46,467 nucleotides of DNA, taken from contig CAMBQQ010000023.1 in assembly GCA_945870035.1 (NCBI GenBank), forward strand, positions 1-46,467. Direction: 5' to 3'. Every line of letters starts with the position of its first letter. The first letter of the stretch is position 1. The stretch is from Rhizobium sp. Q54 (lineage in GTDB: Bacteria > Pseudomonadota > Alphaproteobacteria > Rhizobiales > Xanthobacteraceae). The notes beneath the pieces are model-generated. The model was not told where the DNA came from. It saw only the letters and a program-made list of their open reading frames with translations, and made no database searches. The translations under genes and the position numbers were made by a program. This document shows positions 24,366-33,330 of the stretch, piece by piece.

Positions 24366-26081
24366 TCAGCGCGGCCGCAGGAACTCGAAATCGCAGCCCT
24401 GATCGGCGCCGGTGATTTCCTGCGCATAGAGCTTGGCATAACCGCGCGGCGGGATTTCCGGTGGCTTTTCCCGCGTCGTTTCACGCTTTTTGAGTTCCGC
24501 GGCATCAACCAGAAGATCGATCCGCCGGTCCTTGACCGACAGCTTGATGCGGTCGCCATTGCGCACCAGGCCGAGCAGGCCGCCGGAAGCGGCGTCCGGC
24601 GTCACATGCAGGACGACGGTGCCGAAGGCGGTGCCGCTCATGCGCGCGTCGGAGATGCGCACCATGTCCTTGATGCCTTTACCGGCCAGTTTTTTCGGAA
24701 TCGGCAGGTAACCGGCCTCCGGCATCGCCGAGGTCGAATGCGGCCCGGCGTTTTGCAGCACCAGGAAATCGTTGGGTTCGACGTCGAGATCGGGATCGTC
24801 GATGCGCGCGGCCAGGTCGGCGAGCGACGTAAACACCACCGCCCTGCCCTCAAGCTCGAACAGGCTGGCATCGGCGGCCGAGCGCTTCAGGATCGCGCCT
24901 TGCGGCGCCAGATTGCCGAACAGCGACACCAGTCCGCCGACCGGCTCCAGCGGTTCGGCGCGCGGCGCGATGACAGTGCGGTCGACGAAATCGGCGCTGT
25001 CGAAGCCGAGGCGCTCGCCCAGGGTCTCGCCGGTGATAGTGACGGCGTCGAGATGCAAAAGGTCCTTGATCTCGCGCATCAGCGCGCCCATGCCGCCGGC
25101 GGCGAAGAAGTCCTCCATGTAGCCGTTGCCGACCGGCTTCAGGTTCACCAGCACCGGCGTGGTGTCGGACAGCACGTTCAGCCGTTCCAGAGACACCGGC
25201 ACGCCGGCACGTCCGGCAATCGCGGTGAGATGAATGATGGCGTTGGTCGAGCCGCCGATGGCGAGCAGCACGCGCAGCGCGTTCTCGACCGATTTCTCAT
25301 TGACGATGCGCTGCGGCGTCAGTTCCGAACCGATCAGCTTGACGGCAAGTGCACCGGTCGCTTCGGCTGCGCGCAGGCGGTCGGCATGCACGGCGGGGAT
25401 CGCGGCGGTGCCGGGCAGGCACATGCCGAGCGCCTCGGTGATGCAGGCCATGGTCGAGGCGGTGCCCATCACCGCGCAACTGCCGGCGGTGGTGGCGAGC
25501 TTGCCCTCGACCTCGTTGATTTCCTTTTCGTCGATCGAACCGGCGCGATACTTCGCCCAGAATCTCCGGCAATCGGTGCAGGCGCCGAGACGCTCGCCGT
25601 GATGGCGGCCGGTCATCATCGGGCCGCCGATCAGCATCACCGACGGCCGGTTGGCCGAAACCGCGCCCATCAGTTGCGCCGGCACGGTCTTGTCGCAGCC
25701 GCCCATCAGCACGACGGAGTCCATCGGCTGGGCGCGCACCATTTCCTCGGTGTCGATCGACATCAGGTTGCGAAATTTCAGGCTGGTCGGATTGAGGAAC
25801 ACTTCGCCCAGCGAAATCGTCGGGAACTCGACCGGCAGCGCGCCGGCCGCCAGCACGCCGCGTTTCACCGCTTGCAAGAGTTCGGGGAAGTGGCGGTGGC
25901 AATTGTTGAAGCCGGAACCGGTGTAGGCGATGCCGACCACGGGCTTGGCCAGCATGTCGTTGGAATAGCCCATCGACTTGGCGAACGAACGCCGCAGATA
26001 GAGCGAGAAGTCGCGGTCGCCGTAATTGGTGAGACCGTTTGCGATGCCGACCGGCAATTCTTTTGTGACATTGTCGCTCAT
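24366..26081 (-). CDS. IlvD/Edd-family sugar-acid dehydratase, [2Fe-2S] type
   Basis: This 571-residue protein belongs to the dihydroxyacid/sugar-acid dehydratase family. Cys61 (FNNCHRHFPE), Cys129 (MGGCDKTVPA) and Cys202 (TAGSCAVMGTAST) match the three [2Fe-2S] ligands of L-arabonate dehydratase. NYGDRDFSLYLRRSFAKSMGYS at the start and the GACTDCRRFWAKYRAG segment are also of that subgroup rather than of branched-chain IlvD. The substrate is probably a pentonate or hexonate. Adjacent gudD suggests a role in sugar-acid catabolism, but the genes are 2.5 kb apart. Confidence 0.87.
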   Translation of the reverse strand: MSDNVTKELPVGIANGLTNYGDRDFSLYLRRSFAKSMGYSNDMLAKPVVGIAYTGSGFNNCHRHFPELLQAVKRGVLAAGALPVEFPTISLGEVFLNPTSLKFRNLMSIDTEEMVRAQPMDSVVLMGGCDKTVPAQLMGAVSANRPSVMLIGGPMMTGRHHGERLGACTDCRRFWAKYRAGSIDEKEINEVEGKLATTAGSCAVMGTASTMACITEALGMCLPGTAAIPAVHADRLRAAEATGALAVKLIGSELTPQRIVNEKSVENALRVLLAIGGSTNAIIHLTAIAGRAGVPVSLERLNVLSDTTPVLVNLKPVGNGYMEDFFAAGGMGALMREIKDLLHLDAVTITGETLGERLGFDSADFVDRTVIAPRAEPLEPVGGLVSLFGNLAPQGAILKRSAADASLFELEGRAVVFTSLADLAARIDDPDLDVEPNDFLVLQNAGPHSTSAMPEAGYLPIPKKLAGKGIKDMVRISDARMSGTAFGTVVLHVTPDAASGGLLGLVRNGDRIKLSVKDRRIDLLVDAAELKKRETTREKPPEIPPRGYAKLYAQEITGADQGCDFEFLRPR

Positions 26082-26163
26082 GATGCAAATCTTTCGCCGA
26101 TAGATGCGGCCGGGAGCAGCCGTGTCCGGCCGCGCGACGCGCCATGTCTCATCACCCTCTTAG

Positions 26164-26925
26164 TTACATTCCGGCCGGAATGCGAATCTTGACTGTGGGC
26201 CGTTGCGACCGGGGCAGCCTGGTCATTGCCATGGCGAAATATCCGAAATAACCGACGACCCAAGGCACCAGCCGAAAGGTCGACTGGCCGCCGAACAAAC
26301 GGTCGATCGAAATGATCGGCACTTCGCCGAGCTTGAAGCCAGCCAGATGCGCATTGATCGCCATCTCGAAAGCGATCGCCCAGCCGACCGATTTGGCATC
26401 GCGGCTCAGGCGCGGGAAATCGGCCCGGCGGAACATCTTGATCCCCGTGGTCGAGTCGGTGATGCCGGTGCCGGATAGCGCGTTCAAGAGCCAGTTGGCG
26501 GCGCGCGACAAGGCATGCCCGATCATCGAGCCGCCGAGCCGGCGGCCGCCGTGAGCATAACGTGTGGCGCTGACGAACTCGGCGCCCTCATCCATCAGCG
26601 CCAGCATGTCGTCGATGGCAAGCACCGGTCCGACCTCGTCGGCCGCGAACAGCAAGATCCGCTCGCCTTTCGCATCGGCGACGCCGGCGCGGATGGCGTA
26701 GGCGACGCCCTTGCCCGTCGTATTGAGCACCGGACGCACGCCAGGGAAGCTCAGGCGCGCTTCTTCCACCACCGCGATGCTGGCGTCTTTCTCGTCGTCG
26801 AAAATGACCAGGATCTCATGCGGCACGACCAGGGCCGCGTTCAGAATCCGCAGCATGACCCGCAGATTGAGAACCTCGTTGCGGACCGGCAGCAGGATCG
26901 AAAGTGTGACGGGCGTATCGATCAT
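26164..26925 (-). CDS. Family 2 glycosyltransferase (dolichol-phosphate mannosyltransferase type)
   Basis: This 253-residue protein has a GT-A fold: LSILLPVRNEVLNLRVML at the N-terminus, ILVIFDDEKDAS, TGKGVAYAIRAGVADAKGERILLFAAD, and STTGIKMFRRADFPRL in the acceptor region. It resembles DPM1-type enzymes that load a sugar onto polyprenyl phosphate at the cytoplasmic face. The usual metal motif DAD is AAD here, so the binding mode may differ. A C-terminal hydrophobic stretch (VVGYFGYFAMAMT) may touch the membrane. Its ATG overlaps the stop of the 709-residue membrane protein (ATGA), so the two are coupled and probably act on the same lipid-linked sugar. Confidence 0.85.
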   Translation of the reverse strand: MIDTPVTLSILLPVRNEVLNLRVMLRILNAALVVPHEILVIFDDEKDASIAVVEEARLSFPGVRPVLNTTGKGVAYAIRAGVADAKGERILLFAADEVGPVLAIDDMLALMDEGAEFVSATRYAHGGRRLGGSMIGHALSRAANWLLNALSGTGITDSTTGIKMFRRADFPRLSRDAKSVGWAIAFEMAINAHLAGFKLGEVPIISIDRLFGGQSTFRLVPWVVGYFGYFAMAMTRLPRSQRPTVKIRIPAGM

Positions 26926-29051
26926 GACACCTGCGCGGGCCGATAACAGAGAATGCGGTCAAGCACATCGTTCGTCCGCCGCCAGCCATTGCGTTCCAGC
27001 CAGGCCGGCAGATGACACTCGATGACGGCGCACACCACCAGCGCCGTCAGCAGCCACATGCCGAAATAATATCGCGGCGTGGCGGCATAGATCAGATCGA
27101 CGACATATTCGGCCATCACGGCGGCTCCGATCAACCGCAGCCACGGATCGTATTCGCGCCCGCGGAAAACGACATAGCCGACGGCGACGACAGCGGCCGC
27201 GTGAATGGGAATGGTCGCGGCCAGGTCGCCCGAGCCGTGCAGCCAAGCGCCGATCTGGACGACGGCGCGGGACAGATACTCGCCGCCCCAGTCGAGCCGA
27301 ATGAAATCGAGAAGCGCGGCCCCGTATTCCCACGGCGCCATGACATAGGTCCCGGGCAACTGCGCATTGCTGCTGAACAGCACAAACACCTTGCCGAAAT
27401 ACCAGTTGTGCAACGGCATCACCAACACCGGCAGAAACCCTATGCACAGGCCGGCCAGGCGGCGCCATTGGCCGCTGGCCAGCGCGGCCAGCCCGGCGCC
27501 GCCAAGCAGAATGCCCGGCATCGGCGCGACAATCGGTTTCATGAAGATCGCCAGCGCCAACAGCAAAGCCGCGCCGGCGGCCGAGCCCATATCGCGCGGC
27601 GCGCCGCCGCGCGGCCCGATCAGAACCCAGGCGCCCCAGAACAGGAATATGAACGCGATCGGATCGGCAAAGCCGTGCGAAGACCACTTCGCGTAGTGAA
27701 AGAAACTGGAGCCGAACACCGCGCCGGCCGGCGTCGCGGTAAAGATCAGCGCGACGCGCCAGGCGAAGGCATCGGACAGGAAACGCTTGAACAATGCGAG
27801 GACGACGATCGGCAACAACAGCATCAGCGACAGGTAACCGAGATTGGTGTCGCCGAAAACGATCATCTCAAGGGCCCGAAAATAGCGAAGCCCAGGGCCG
27901 CCATAGTAGTACACCGCCTCGCCGCCCATCAGCGCAGCCATGACATTGCCATCAATAAGATGCTGCAGGATTTCGCGGCCGACGCCGGTGTAGAACAACC
28001 CGTCGTCGCCACCGTCCATCGGGCGCCAGCCGCCGATGAAGCTGGCGTCGCTTATCGCAATGACGGTCAAAGCCAATCCGATAAGAATCAAGGGACGCGC
28101 GGTGTCCCGCAGACGCACGCGCACCAGCAAGACCAGCACGGCGACCAAGGCAAGCCACCGCGCCGCCGCCATGGCAATCAGTTTTGCATCGACCGACGCC
28201 GGCGCATCCAGCTTCATCGCCAAAACATTCGGCTCGATCGAAACCGCGAATATCTGGCTGCCGATATCCTGCTGGCCGATGTCGCGGCAGGCCATGTCGG
28301 CATGACGCACCGGCGTGTAGCGGCCATCGGCGCCCGGCCAGAGCAGATCGCCGCGCCAGCAAAGCTGCGCGCCGGCATAATCGGAGGGGAAGCGCAGCAT
28401 CATGAACCAGGGCATGGCGATGCGCCATCGGTCCAGCCCCATCCAGATTTTCGTGTTGCGATCGGCGCGATGGACATCGGGAGCCGCCGTATACCAATTG
28501 TAGCCGACGTCGTTGACGAAGCCGAGGCGCAGCCAGACCGGATTGTCGAAATCGATCGACGTCAGCGACCGGGAAAATTCCGCGTTCTGCAAAACCCCGT
28601 CGCCGGACAATGCATAAAGCCGGTCGGGGAATTTCTGATCCAGCCAGCAGCCCTCCGATTTCGGCTTGCAGTGTACCGAAGGCGGGTAAACCCTATCGAA
28701 CTCCGATTTCATGTAACGATAAACGTCGGGCGGCAACTGGCGCTCGAACACGTTGCCGGGCTTGACCGGCAGGAACACGTTCTCGCCTTCCGCGATCGGC
28801 GTCGGCGCAAGCAGCAGCGGCAAGCATGCGGCGACCGCAACCACGGCAACGGCGGCGAGCCAGTTGCGCAACCGCAAGGTCAGCGCGCCGCAAAACACCG
28901 CAACGGTGACGACCAGAAGCGGCGCGTAGCCTGACAACTGGTTGATCGGCAGCCCGACCGCCACGATCAGAAGCGCGAGCGCCAACAGACGCCACCAAGC
29001 GCTGCGCGTCACCGGAGGCGATGCGTCTGGTGTGTTGCCAAGCGCAATCAT
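26922..29051 (-). CDS. Large polytopic membrane protein, probable GT-C-type glycosyltransferase
   Basis: This 709-residue protein has three closely spaced membrane helices at the N-terminus, then a soluble, probably periplasmic segment of about 200 residues (VFERQLPPDVYRYMKSEFDR onward, with cysteines in HCKPKSEGCW), and then about ten further helices to the C-terminus. Layout and context with a polyprenyl-phosphate-type GT2 suggest a GT-C enzyme that uses lipid-linked sugars on the periplasmic side. No classic catalytic DD/DE motif was confirmed. It is translationally coupled to the GT2 gene and divergent from the acyltransferase gene, with 42 bases between them. Confidence 0.7.
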   Translation of the reverse strand: MIALGNTPDASPPVTRSAWWRLLALALLIVAVGLPINQLSGYAPLLVVTVAVFCGALTLRLRNWLAAVAVVAVAACLPLLLAPTPIAEGENVFLPVKPGNVFERQLPPDVYRYMKSEFDRVYPPSVHCKPKSEGCWLDQKFPDRLYALSGDGVLQNAEFSRSLTSIDFDNPVWLRLGFVNDVGYNWYTAAPDVHRADRNTKIWMGLDRWRIAMPWFMMLRFPSDYAGAQLCWRGDLLWPGADGRYTPVRHADMACRDIGQQDIGSQIFAVSIEPNVLAMKLDAPASVDAKLIAMAAARWLALVAVLVLLVRVRLRDTARPLILIGLALTVIAISDASFIGGWRPMDGGDDGLFYTGVGREILQHLIDGNVMAALMGGEAVYYYGGPGLRYFRALEMIVFGDTNLGYLSLMLLLPIVVLALFKRFLSDAFAWRVALIFTATPAGAVFGSSFFHYAKWSSHGFADPIAFIFLFWGAWVLIGPRGGAPRDMGSAAGAALLLALAIFMKPIVAPMPGILLGGAGLAALASGQWRRLAGLCIGFLPVLVMPLHNWYFGKVFVLFSSNAQLPGTYVMAPWEYGAALLDFIRLDWGGEYLSRAVVQIGAWLHGSGDLAATIPIHAAAVVAVGYVVFRGREYDPWLRLIGAAVMAEYVVDLIYAATPRYYFGMWLLTALVVCAVIECHLPAWLERNGWRRTNDVLDRILCYRPAQVS

Positions 29052-29093
29052 GTTCTAGGATAGCCCAATCTGACCTGAAACAACCGGGCCCCC

Positions 29094-29666
29094 ATGCCAG
29101 AATACCAGTCCAGCGCTTTTTTCAAGATCGGAATCGACGTCCACATCGGGCCCCAAGTCGATATCCGCAGGCCGCGTCTCGTCACAATAGGCGACCATGT
29201 CGCCATCGACAACGGGGCCTATATCACGACCGCCGCCGAAATCGAAGACTATGTTCATATCGGGCCCTACGTGACCGTGATCGGCGGCAAGCGCGCCAGA
29301 TTGATCATGCGCAACTTCACCAATCTCGCCGCCGGTTGCCGTGTCATCTGCGGCAGCGACCGGTTTATGGGTGAGGGCCTGATCGGACCGGCGTCGCTGC
29401 CCGATCGGTACAAGGATCGCATGAAGCTCGCTCCGGTCATTCTCGAAAACTTCGCCAATGTCGGAACCAACGCGGTGATCATGCCGGGCGTCACGCTGGC
29501 GGAAGGATCGGTGATCGGGGCGTGCTCGCTGGTCACCGCATCCACCGAACCGTGGACGATTTACACCGGCACGCCGGCGCGGGCGATCAAATCGCGGCCG
29601 CGCGACACCATGATTCGCTATGCCGCGGAACTCGGATACCTCAACGGCGCAAGGCCGAAACAGTAA
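29094..29666 (+). CDS. Left-handed beta-helix acyltransferase
   Basis: This 190-residue protein shows the hexapeptide repeat pattern of LbH acyltransferases: VHIGPQVDIRRPRLVTIGDHVAID, YVHIGPYVTVIGG, and near the C-terminus ILENFANVGTNAVIMPGVTLAEGSVIGACSLV and YTGTPARAIK. It probably transfers an acetyl (or formyl-like) group from acyl-CoA to a sugar. The last 26 bases overlap the end of the convergent aminotransferase gene. That pairing suggests N-acylation of the amino sugar made by the aminotransferase. Confidence 0.88.
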   Translation: MPEYQSSAFFKIGIDVHIGPQVDIRRPRLVTIGDHVAIDNGAYITTAAEIEDYVHIGPYVTVIGGKRARLIMRNFTNLAAGCRVICGSDRFMGEGLIGPASLPDRYKDRMKLAPVILENFANVGTNAVIMPGVTLAEGSVIGACSLVTASTEPWTIYTGTPARAIKSRPRDTMIRYAAELGYLNGARPKQ

Positions 29667-30756
29667 CCGCGCCGATCCGGTCGAAGTCGGCCTCGGTCAG
29701 GTCGAGGCGCGACGCCAGCCACATGCCGCGGCGGGAAATATCGATGCTGTTGGGAAACAGCCGGTCGTCGGCCCGGTACGGCGCCTGACGATGCAGGGGA
29801 TGCCAGAATGCACGATGCCCGATCTTGTCGGCGTCGAGCGCGGCGGCAACTGCGGCGCGGTCTTCGATCAACACATCGGTCCACTGCCGGACTTCGCCGG
29901 GCTCCGACAAAGGCGGCAGCGACAGGCCGGGCTGGTTGGCCAGCCGATCGGCATAGGCCTGATCGCGGCGGCGCGCGGTGGCGAGCCGCTCCTCGATCTC
30001 GTCGAATTGCGGCAAGGCGACCGCGGCCTGCAAATCGGTAAACTTGAAATTGAAACCGAGGACCGGATGGTCGTCGTCGCCGCCGCTGCCGCCGGTGCGG
30101 CGTCCCTGATCCTTCAGTTCGCGCAGCCGGTCATGCATGCCGGCATTGTCGGTGACGATCATGCCGCCCTGGCCGGCGGTGATGGTCTTGTTGGCGGAAA
30201 ACGAGAAGCAGCCGCACAAACCGGGCGATCCGAGCATGCGCCCGCCATGGCGCGACCCGAGCGCCTCGGCTGCGTCGCAGATGATCGCGATGCCGGCCTT
30301 GCGGCAGATCGGCTCAAGTCTCGCATAGTCGGCGCCACGGCCATTGACATCGACAGTCACCAGCGCGCGCGTGCGCGGGCCAATCGCAGCCTCGACGGCA
30401 TCCGGATCGACACCGAAACGCACCGGCTCGATATCGACCAGCTTCACGCTGGCGCCGGCCAGCCGGACCGCGTTGGCGGTCGCGATGAAGGTCAGATCGG
30501 GGACCAGAACTTCGTCGCCCGCCCCGATGCCCGCGGCCATCAGCGACAATGCGATCGCGGCGGTGCCGCTGGACACCGCAACGGCATATCGCGTACCGAC
30601 AAATGCCGCGACCTTGCGCTCGAATTCGCGGGCCAGCGGGCCGTCATTGATGTATTGGCGTTCCAGGACGTCGCGCAACCCATCGAGTTCGCGGTTGGTC
30701 AGATGCGGACCGAACCAAGCAATGGGCTTACGTGAACCGTCCGTCGAGTTTGCCAT
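29641..30756 (-). CDS. DegT/DnrJ/EryC1/StrS-family sugar aminotransferase
   Basis: This 371-residue protein is a PLP enzyme of the sugar aminotransferase group. It has VSSGTAAIALSLMAAGIGAGDEVLVPDLTFIATANAV, the PLP-ring Asp161 in CDAAEALGS, and the Schiff-base Lys190 in FSANKTITAGQGG, followed by GFNFKFTDLQAAVALPQ. It should convert a keto sugar nucleotide to the amino sugar. The 3' end overlaps that of the acyltransferase gene by 26 bases. Partners in the cluster (SDR, C-methyltransferase) could supply the keto sugar. Confidence 0.93.
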   Translation of the reverse strand: MANSTDGSRKPIAWFGPHLTNRELDGLRDVLERQYINDGPLAREFERKVAAFVGTRYAVAVSSGTAAIALSLMAAGIGAGDEVLVPDLTFIATANAVRLAGASVKLVDIEPVRFGVDPDAVEAAIGPRTRALVTVDVNGRGADYARLEPICRKAGIAIICDAAEALGSRHGGRMLGSPGLCGCFSFSANKTITAGQGGMIVTDNAGMHDRLRELKDQGRRTGGSGGDDDHPVLGFNFKFTDLQAAVALPQFDEIEERLATARRRDQAYADRLANQPGLSLPPLSEPGEVRQWTDVLIEDRAAVAAALDADKIGHRAFWHPLHRQAPYRADDRLFPNSIDISRRGMWLASRLDLTEADFDRIGAVTVSALRR

Positions 30757-30910
30757 GCCAGTTGAATTCGCCGAGAAAGTGGCCTTCCGGCCAGGTGCGA
30801 GAAACTAGTGGTTATCTACATCACGAATAACTAGAAATGCAAAGCCTCGCCCCCGCTTTCGAGAATTCGATGACCGACCCGGCATACGCCTCTTCCTGGA
30901 CGCCACGATC

Positions 30911-31909
30911 ATGAGCACGCCGCGAATTCTGGTGACCGGCGGATCGGGCTTCATCGGCTCGGCCTTGGTCAAGGCGCTGGTGAAGTCCGGCGCGCAGGTG
31001 CGCGTGCTCGACGATAATTCGCGCGGCCGGCCACGCCGCCTGCATGCGGTCGAGGAAGAGATCGAATTCATCGGCGGCGACATCCGCGACCCGGCCGCGG
31101 TCGACGCCGCGACCAAGGGCATGGACGAGGTACATCACTTGGCCTTCGTCAACGGCACCGAGTTCTTCTACACGCAGCCCGATCTGGTGCTCGATGTCGG
31201 CGTGCGCGGCATGATCAATGTCATCGACGCCTGCCGCAAGCATAATGTCGGCAACCTCATTCTCGCTTCTTCGTCCGAGGTCTACCAAACACCGCCGCAG
31301 GTGCCGACCGATGAGAGCGCACCTTTGTCGGTGCCGGACGTCCTGAACCCGCGCTATTCCTACGGCGGCGGCAAATTGATCAGCGAACTGATGGCGATCA
31401 ATTACGGCCGCAAGTTTTTCGAGCGCGTGCTGATTTTCCGCCCCCACAATGTCTATGGCCCGGACATGGGCTGGGAGCATGTGGTGCCGCAGTTCGCGCT
31501 GCGTTTGCAAAAGCTGAAAGAGGCGCAGCCGGAAGGCACATTGCACTTCGACATTCAGGGCAGCGGCGAGGAAACCCGGTCGTTCTGCTATGTCGACGAC
31601 CTTGTGGCCGGCGTCATGGAGATGCGCGACAAGGGCGAGCACCTCAATATCTATCATGTAGGCACCACCGAAGAGCTGTCGATTGCCGATGTGGCGCGCA
31701 AGGTCGCTGCCGCGGCCGGCCGGACCATCGAGATCGTGCCCGGCAAATTGCAGGCCGGCGGCACGCCGCGCCGCTGCCCTGACATTTCTAAACTCAGCGC
31801 TCTGGGCTATAGACCGCGCGTCACGCTCGACGAAGGCTTGAAGCCGACGCTCGACTGGTACTGGAAGAACGCCGACCTGGCCCCGAAAGATTTGGCGCCG
31901 AAGAATTAA
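30911..31909 (+). CDS. NAD-dependent epimerase/dehydratase (extended SDR)
   Basis: This 332-residue protein has the dinucleotide motif GGSGFIG (residues 10-16), Ser121/Ser122 in ASSSEVY, and the catalytic Tyr151-x3-Lys155 in YSYGGGK. The C-terminal half (VYGPDMGWEHVVPQF, SFCYVDDLV) is typical of nucleotide-sugar epimerases and dehydratases. Sugar specificity is not readable. The stop TAA shares a base with the start ATG of the methyltransferase gene, so the two are coupled. Confidence 0.92.
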   Translation: MSTPRILVTGGSGFIGSALVKALVKSGAQVRVLDDNSRGRPRRLHAVEEEIEFIGGDIRDPAAVDAATKGMDEVHHLAFVNGTEFFYTQPDLVLDVGVRGMINVIDACRKHNVGNLILASSSEVYQTPPQVPTDESAPLSVPDVLNPRYSYGGGKLISELMAINYGRKFFERVLIFRPHNVYGPDMGWEHVVPQFALRLQKLKEAQPEGTLHFDIQGSGEETRSFCYVDDLVAGVMEMRDKGEHLNIYHVGTTEELSIADVARKVAAAAGRTIEIVPGKLQAGGTPRRCPDISKLSALGYRPRVTLDEGLKPTLDWYWKNADLAPKDLAPKN

Positions 31910-33189
31910 TGGAGACTCCCTTGGGCCCCACCAAAATCGCGCGCAGCGCCGGCACCGGCGGCAGCGTCCCGGTCGAGCAGTGCCAGATCTGCGGTTCGGA
32001 AAAGCTCGATGCGGTGCTGTCGCTCGGCTACATGCCGCCGGTCAACCAGATGGTGCCGATCGGCCAGGTGCCGAAGCAGCAGCCGTGGTTTCCGACCGAC
32101 CTGTTGCATTGCCGCGACTGCGATCTGGTGCAGCTTGGCCTTGCCGTCGATCCGGTCATTATCTTCCCGCCGGAATATCCCTACACCTCGGGCACCACCA
32201 AACTGCTGCGCGACAATTTCGCCGACCTGCAGCGCGAAAGCGCCGCGATGCTGGGGCTCACCGAGAAGGACCTCGTCGTCGATATCGGCTCCAATGACGG
32301 CACGCTGATCTCGAACTTCCAGAAGGCCGGCAACCGCATTCTCGGCATCGAGCCGACCGATGTCGGCGACATCGCCAACTCCCGCGGCATCCCGACCATC
32401 AAGCGCTATTTCGGCAAGGCGGCAGCAGAGGAAGTGCTGGCCTCGCACGGCCCGGCCAAGCTCATCACGGCGGCGAATTGCTTTGCCCATATCGAGGACG
32501 TGCATGCCATCGTTGAGGGCATCGTCGCCATGCTCGGCGAAGACGGTGTGTTCATTTCGGAATCGCACTACCTCATTCCACTGCTCGACACGCTGCAATA
32601 CGACACCGTCTATCACGAGCATCTGCGCTATTATTCGCTGGCCAGTCTGAAGCATCTTTTGGAGATGCACGGGCTGGAAGTGTTCCACGCCCGGCCGATC
32701 CCGAGCCATGGCGGGTCGATCCGCGTTTATGCGGGACGCAAGGGCAAGCACAAGATCGAGGCCAGTGTGCAGAAAATGCTCGACGCCGAGCCGCGCGGCG
32801 AGGCCATGGCCAAGCGGCTGAAACAGTTCAAGCACGACGTGCTGCTGTCCAAGCTGCGCCTCTTGTCGATGCTCAAGGACCTCAAGGAAAAGAACGCCCG
32901 CGTCGTCGGCATCAGCGCACCGTCGCGCGCCTCGACTTTGTTCAACTATGTCGGGCTCGACGACGGCATCATCGATTATGTCTGCGAGATCCCGGGATCG
33001 CTCAAGATCGGCAAATGCATGCCGGGCACCGCGATACCGGTGGTCGACGAAACCCGGCTGTTTGAAGACCAGCCGGAATGCGCCATCATCTTCTCCTGGC
33101 ACATCGCCGACGAACTGGCGCCGAAGCTGCGCGCCAAGGGTTACAAGGGGCAGCTAATTTCGCCGCTGCCGGTGCCAAGGTTTCTGTAA
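31909..33189 (+). CDS. SAM-dependent sugar C-methyltransferase
   Basis: This 426-residue protein follows the three-part plan of TylC3/NovU-type C-methyltransferases. It has an N-terminal zinc-binding segment with C25-x2-C28 and C68-x2-C71, a Rossmann SAM-binding domain with VVDIGSNDGTLI (about 123-134) and the HIEDVHAIVEGI helix, and a C-terminal domain with HGGSIRVYAGRKG and ISAPSRASTLFNYVGL. YHEHLRYYSLASL carries the conserved YHEH. It should add a methyl group to a keto-deoxy sugar nucleotide. It is co-translated with the SDR upstream. Confidence 0.9.
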   Translation: METPLGPTKIARSAGTGGSVPVEQCQICGSEKLDAVLSLGYMPPVNQMVPIGQVPKQQPWFPTDLLHCRDCDLVQLGLAVDPVIIFPPEYPYTSGTTKLLRDNFADLQRESAAMLGLTEKDLVVDIGSNDGTLISNFQKAGNRILGIEPTDVGDIANSRGIPTIKRYFGKAAAEEVLASHGPAKLITAANCFAHIEDVHAIVEGIVAMLGEDGVFISESHYLIPLLDTLQYDTVYHEHLRYYSLASLKHLLEMHGLEVFHARPIPSHGGSIRVYAGRKGKHKIEASVQKMLDAEPRGEAMAKRLKQFKHDVLLSKLRLLSMLKDLKEKNARVVGISAPSRASTLFNYVGLDDGIIDYVCEIPGSLKIGKCMPGTAIPVVDETRLFEDQPECAIIFSWHIADELAPKLRAKGYKGQLISPLPVPRFL

Positions 33190-33211
33190 CGCTGGCCTTG
33201 GCCACCGTTAT

Positions 33212-33321
33212 CCGTCATCCTGAGGTGCGAGCGCAGCGAGCCTCGAAGGACGACGGCCCAAGAGTCAGAGGCCGTCGCCCTTCGAGGCTCGGCCAAGTGG
33301 CCTCGCACCTCAGGGTGACGG
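33212..33321. repeat. Intergenic palindromic repeat (GTCATCCTGAGGTGCGAG type)
   Basis: This 110-base inverted repeat runs from CCGTCATCCTGAGGTGCGA to TCGCACCTCAGGGTGACGG, with inner arms GCCTCGAAGG / CCTTCGAGGC and GACGGCC / GGCCGTC. It resembles a dispersed repeat common in Bradyrhizobium and relatives. It lies between the methyltransferase and Nudix genes and could attenuate transcription between them. Confidence 0.85.
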
Positions 33322-33330
33322 AGTTAGCGC

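Noticed and set aside
22008-26192. A 1394-codon open frame on the plus strand
   Set aside because: It lies antisense to the GGDEF-EAL and IlvD-type genes, has a His/Arg/Gln/Asp-rich composition typical of reversed high-GC coding sequence, and shows no domain.
27012-28934. A 640-codon open frame on the plus strand
   Set aside because: It is antisense to the 709-residue membrane protein gene and shows no recognisable family.
31906-33102. A 398-codon open frame on the minus strand
   Set aside because: It is antisense to the well-supported C-methyltransferase gene.
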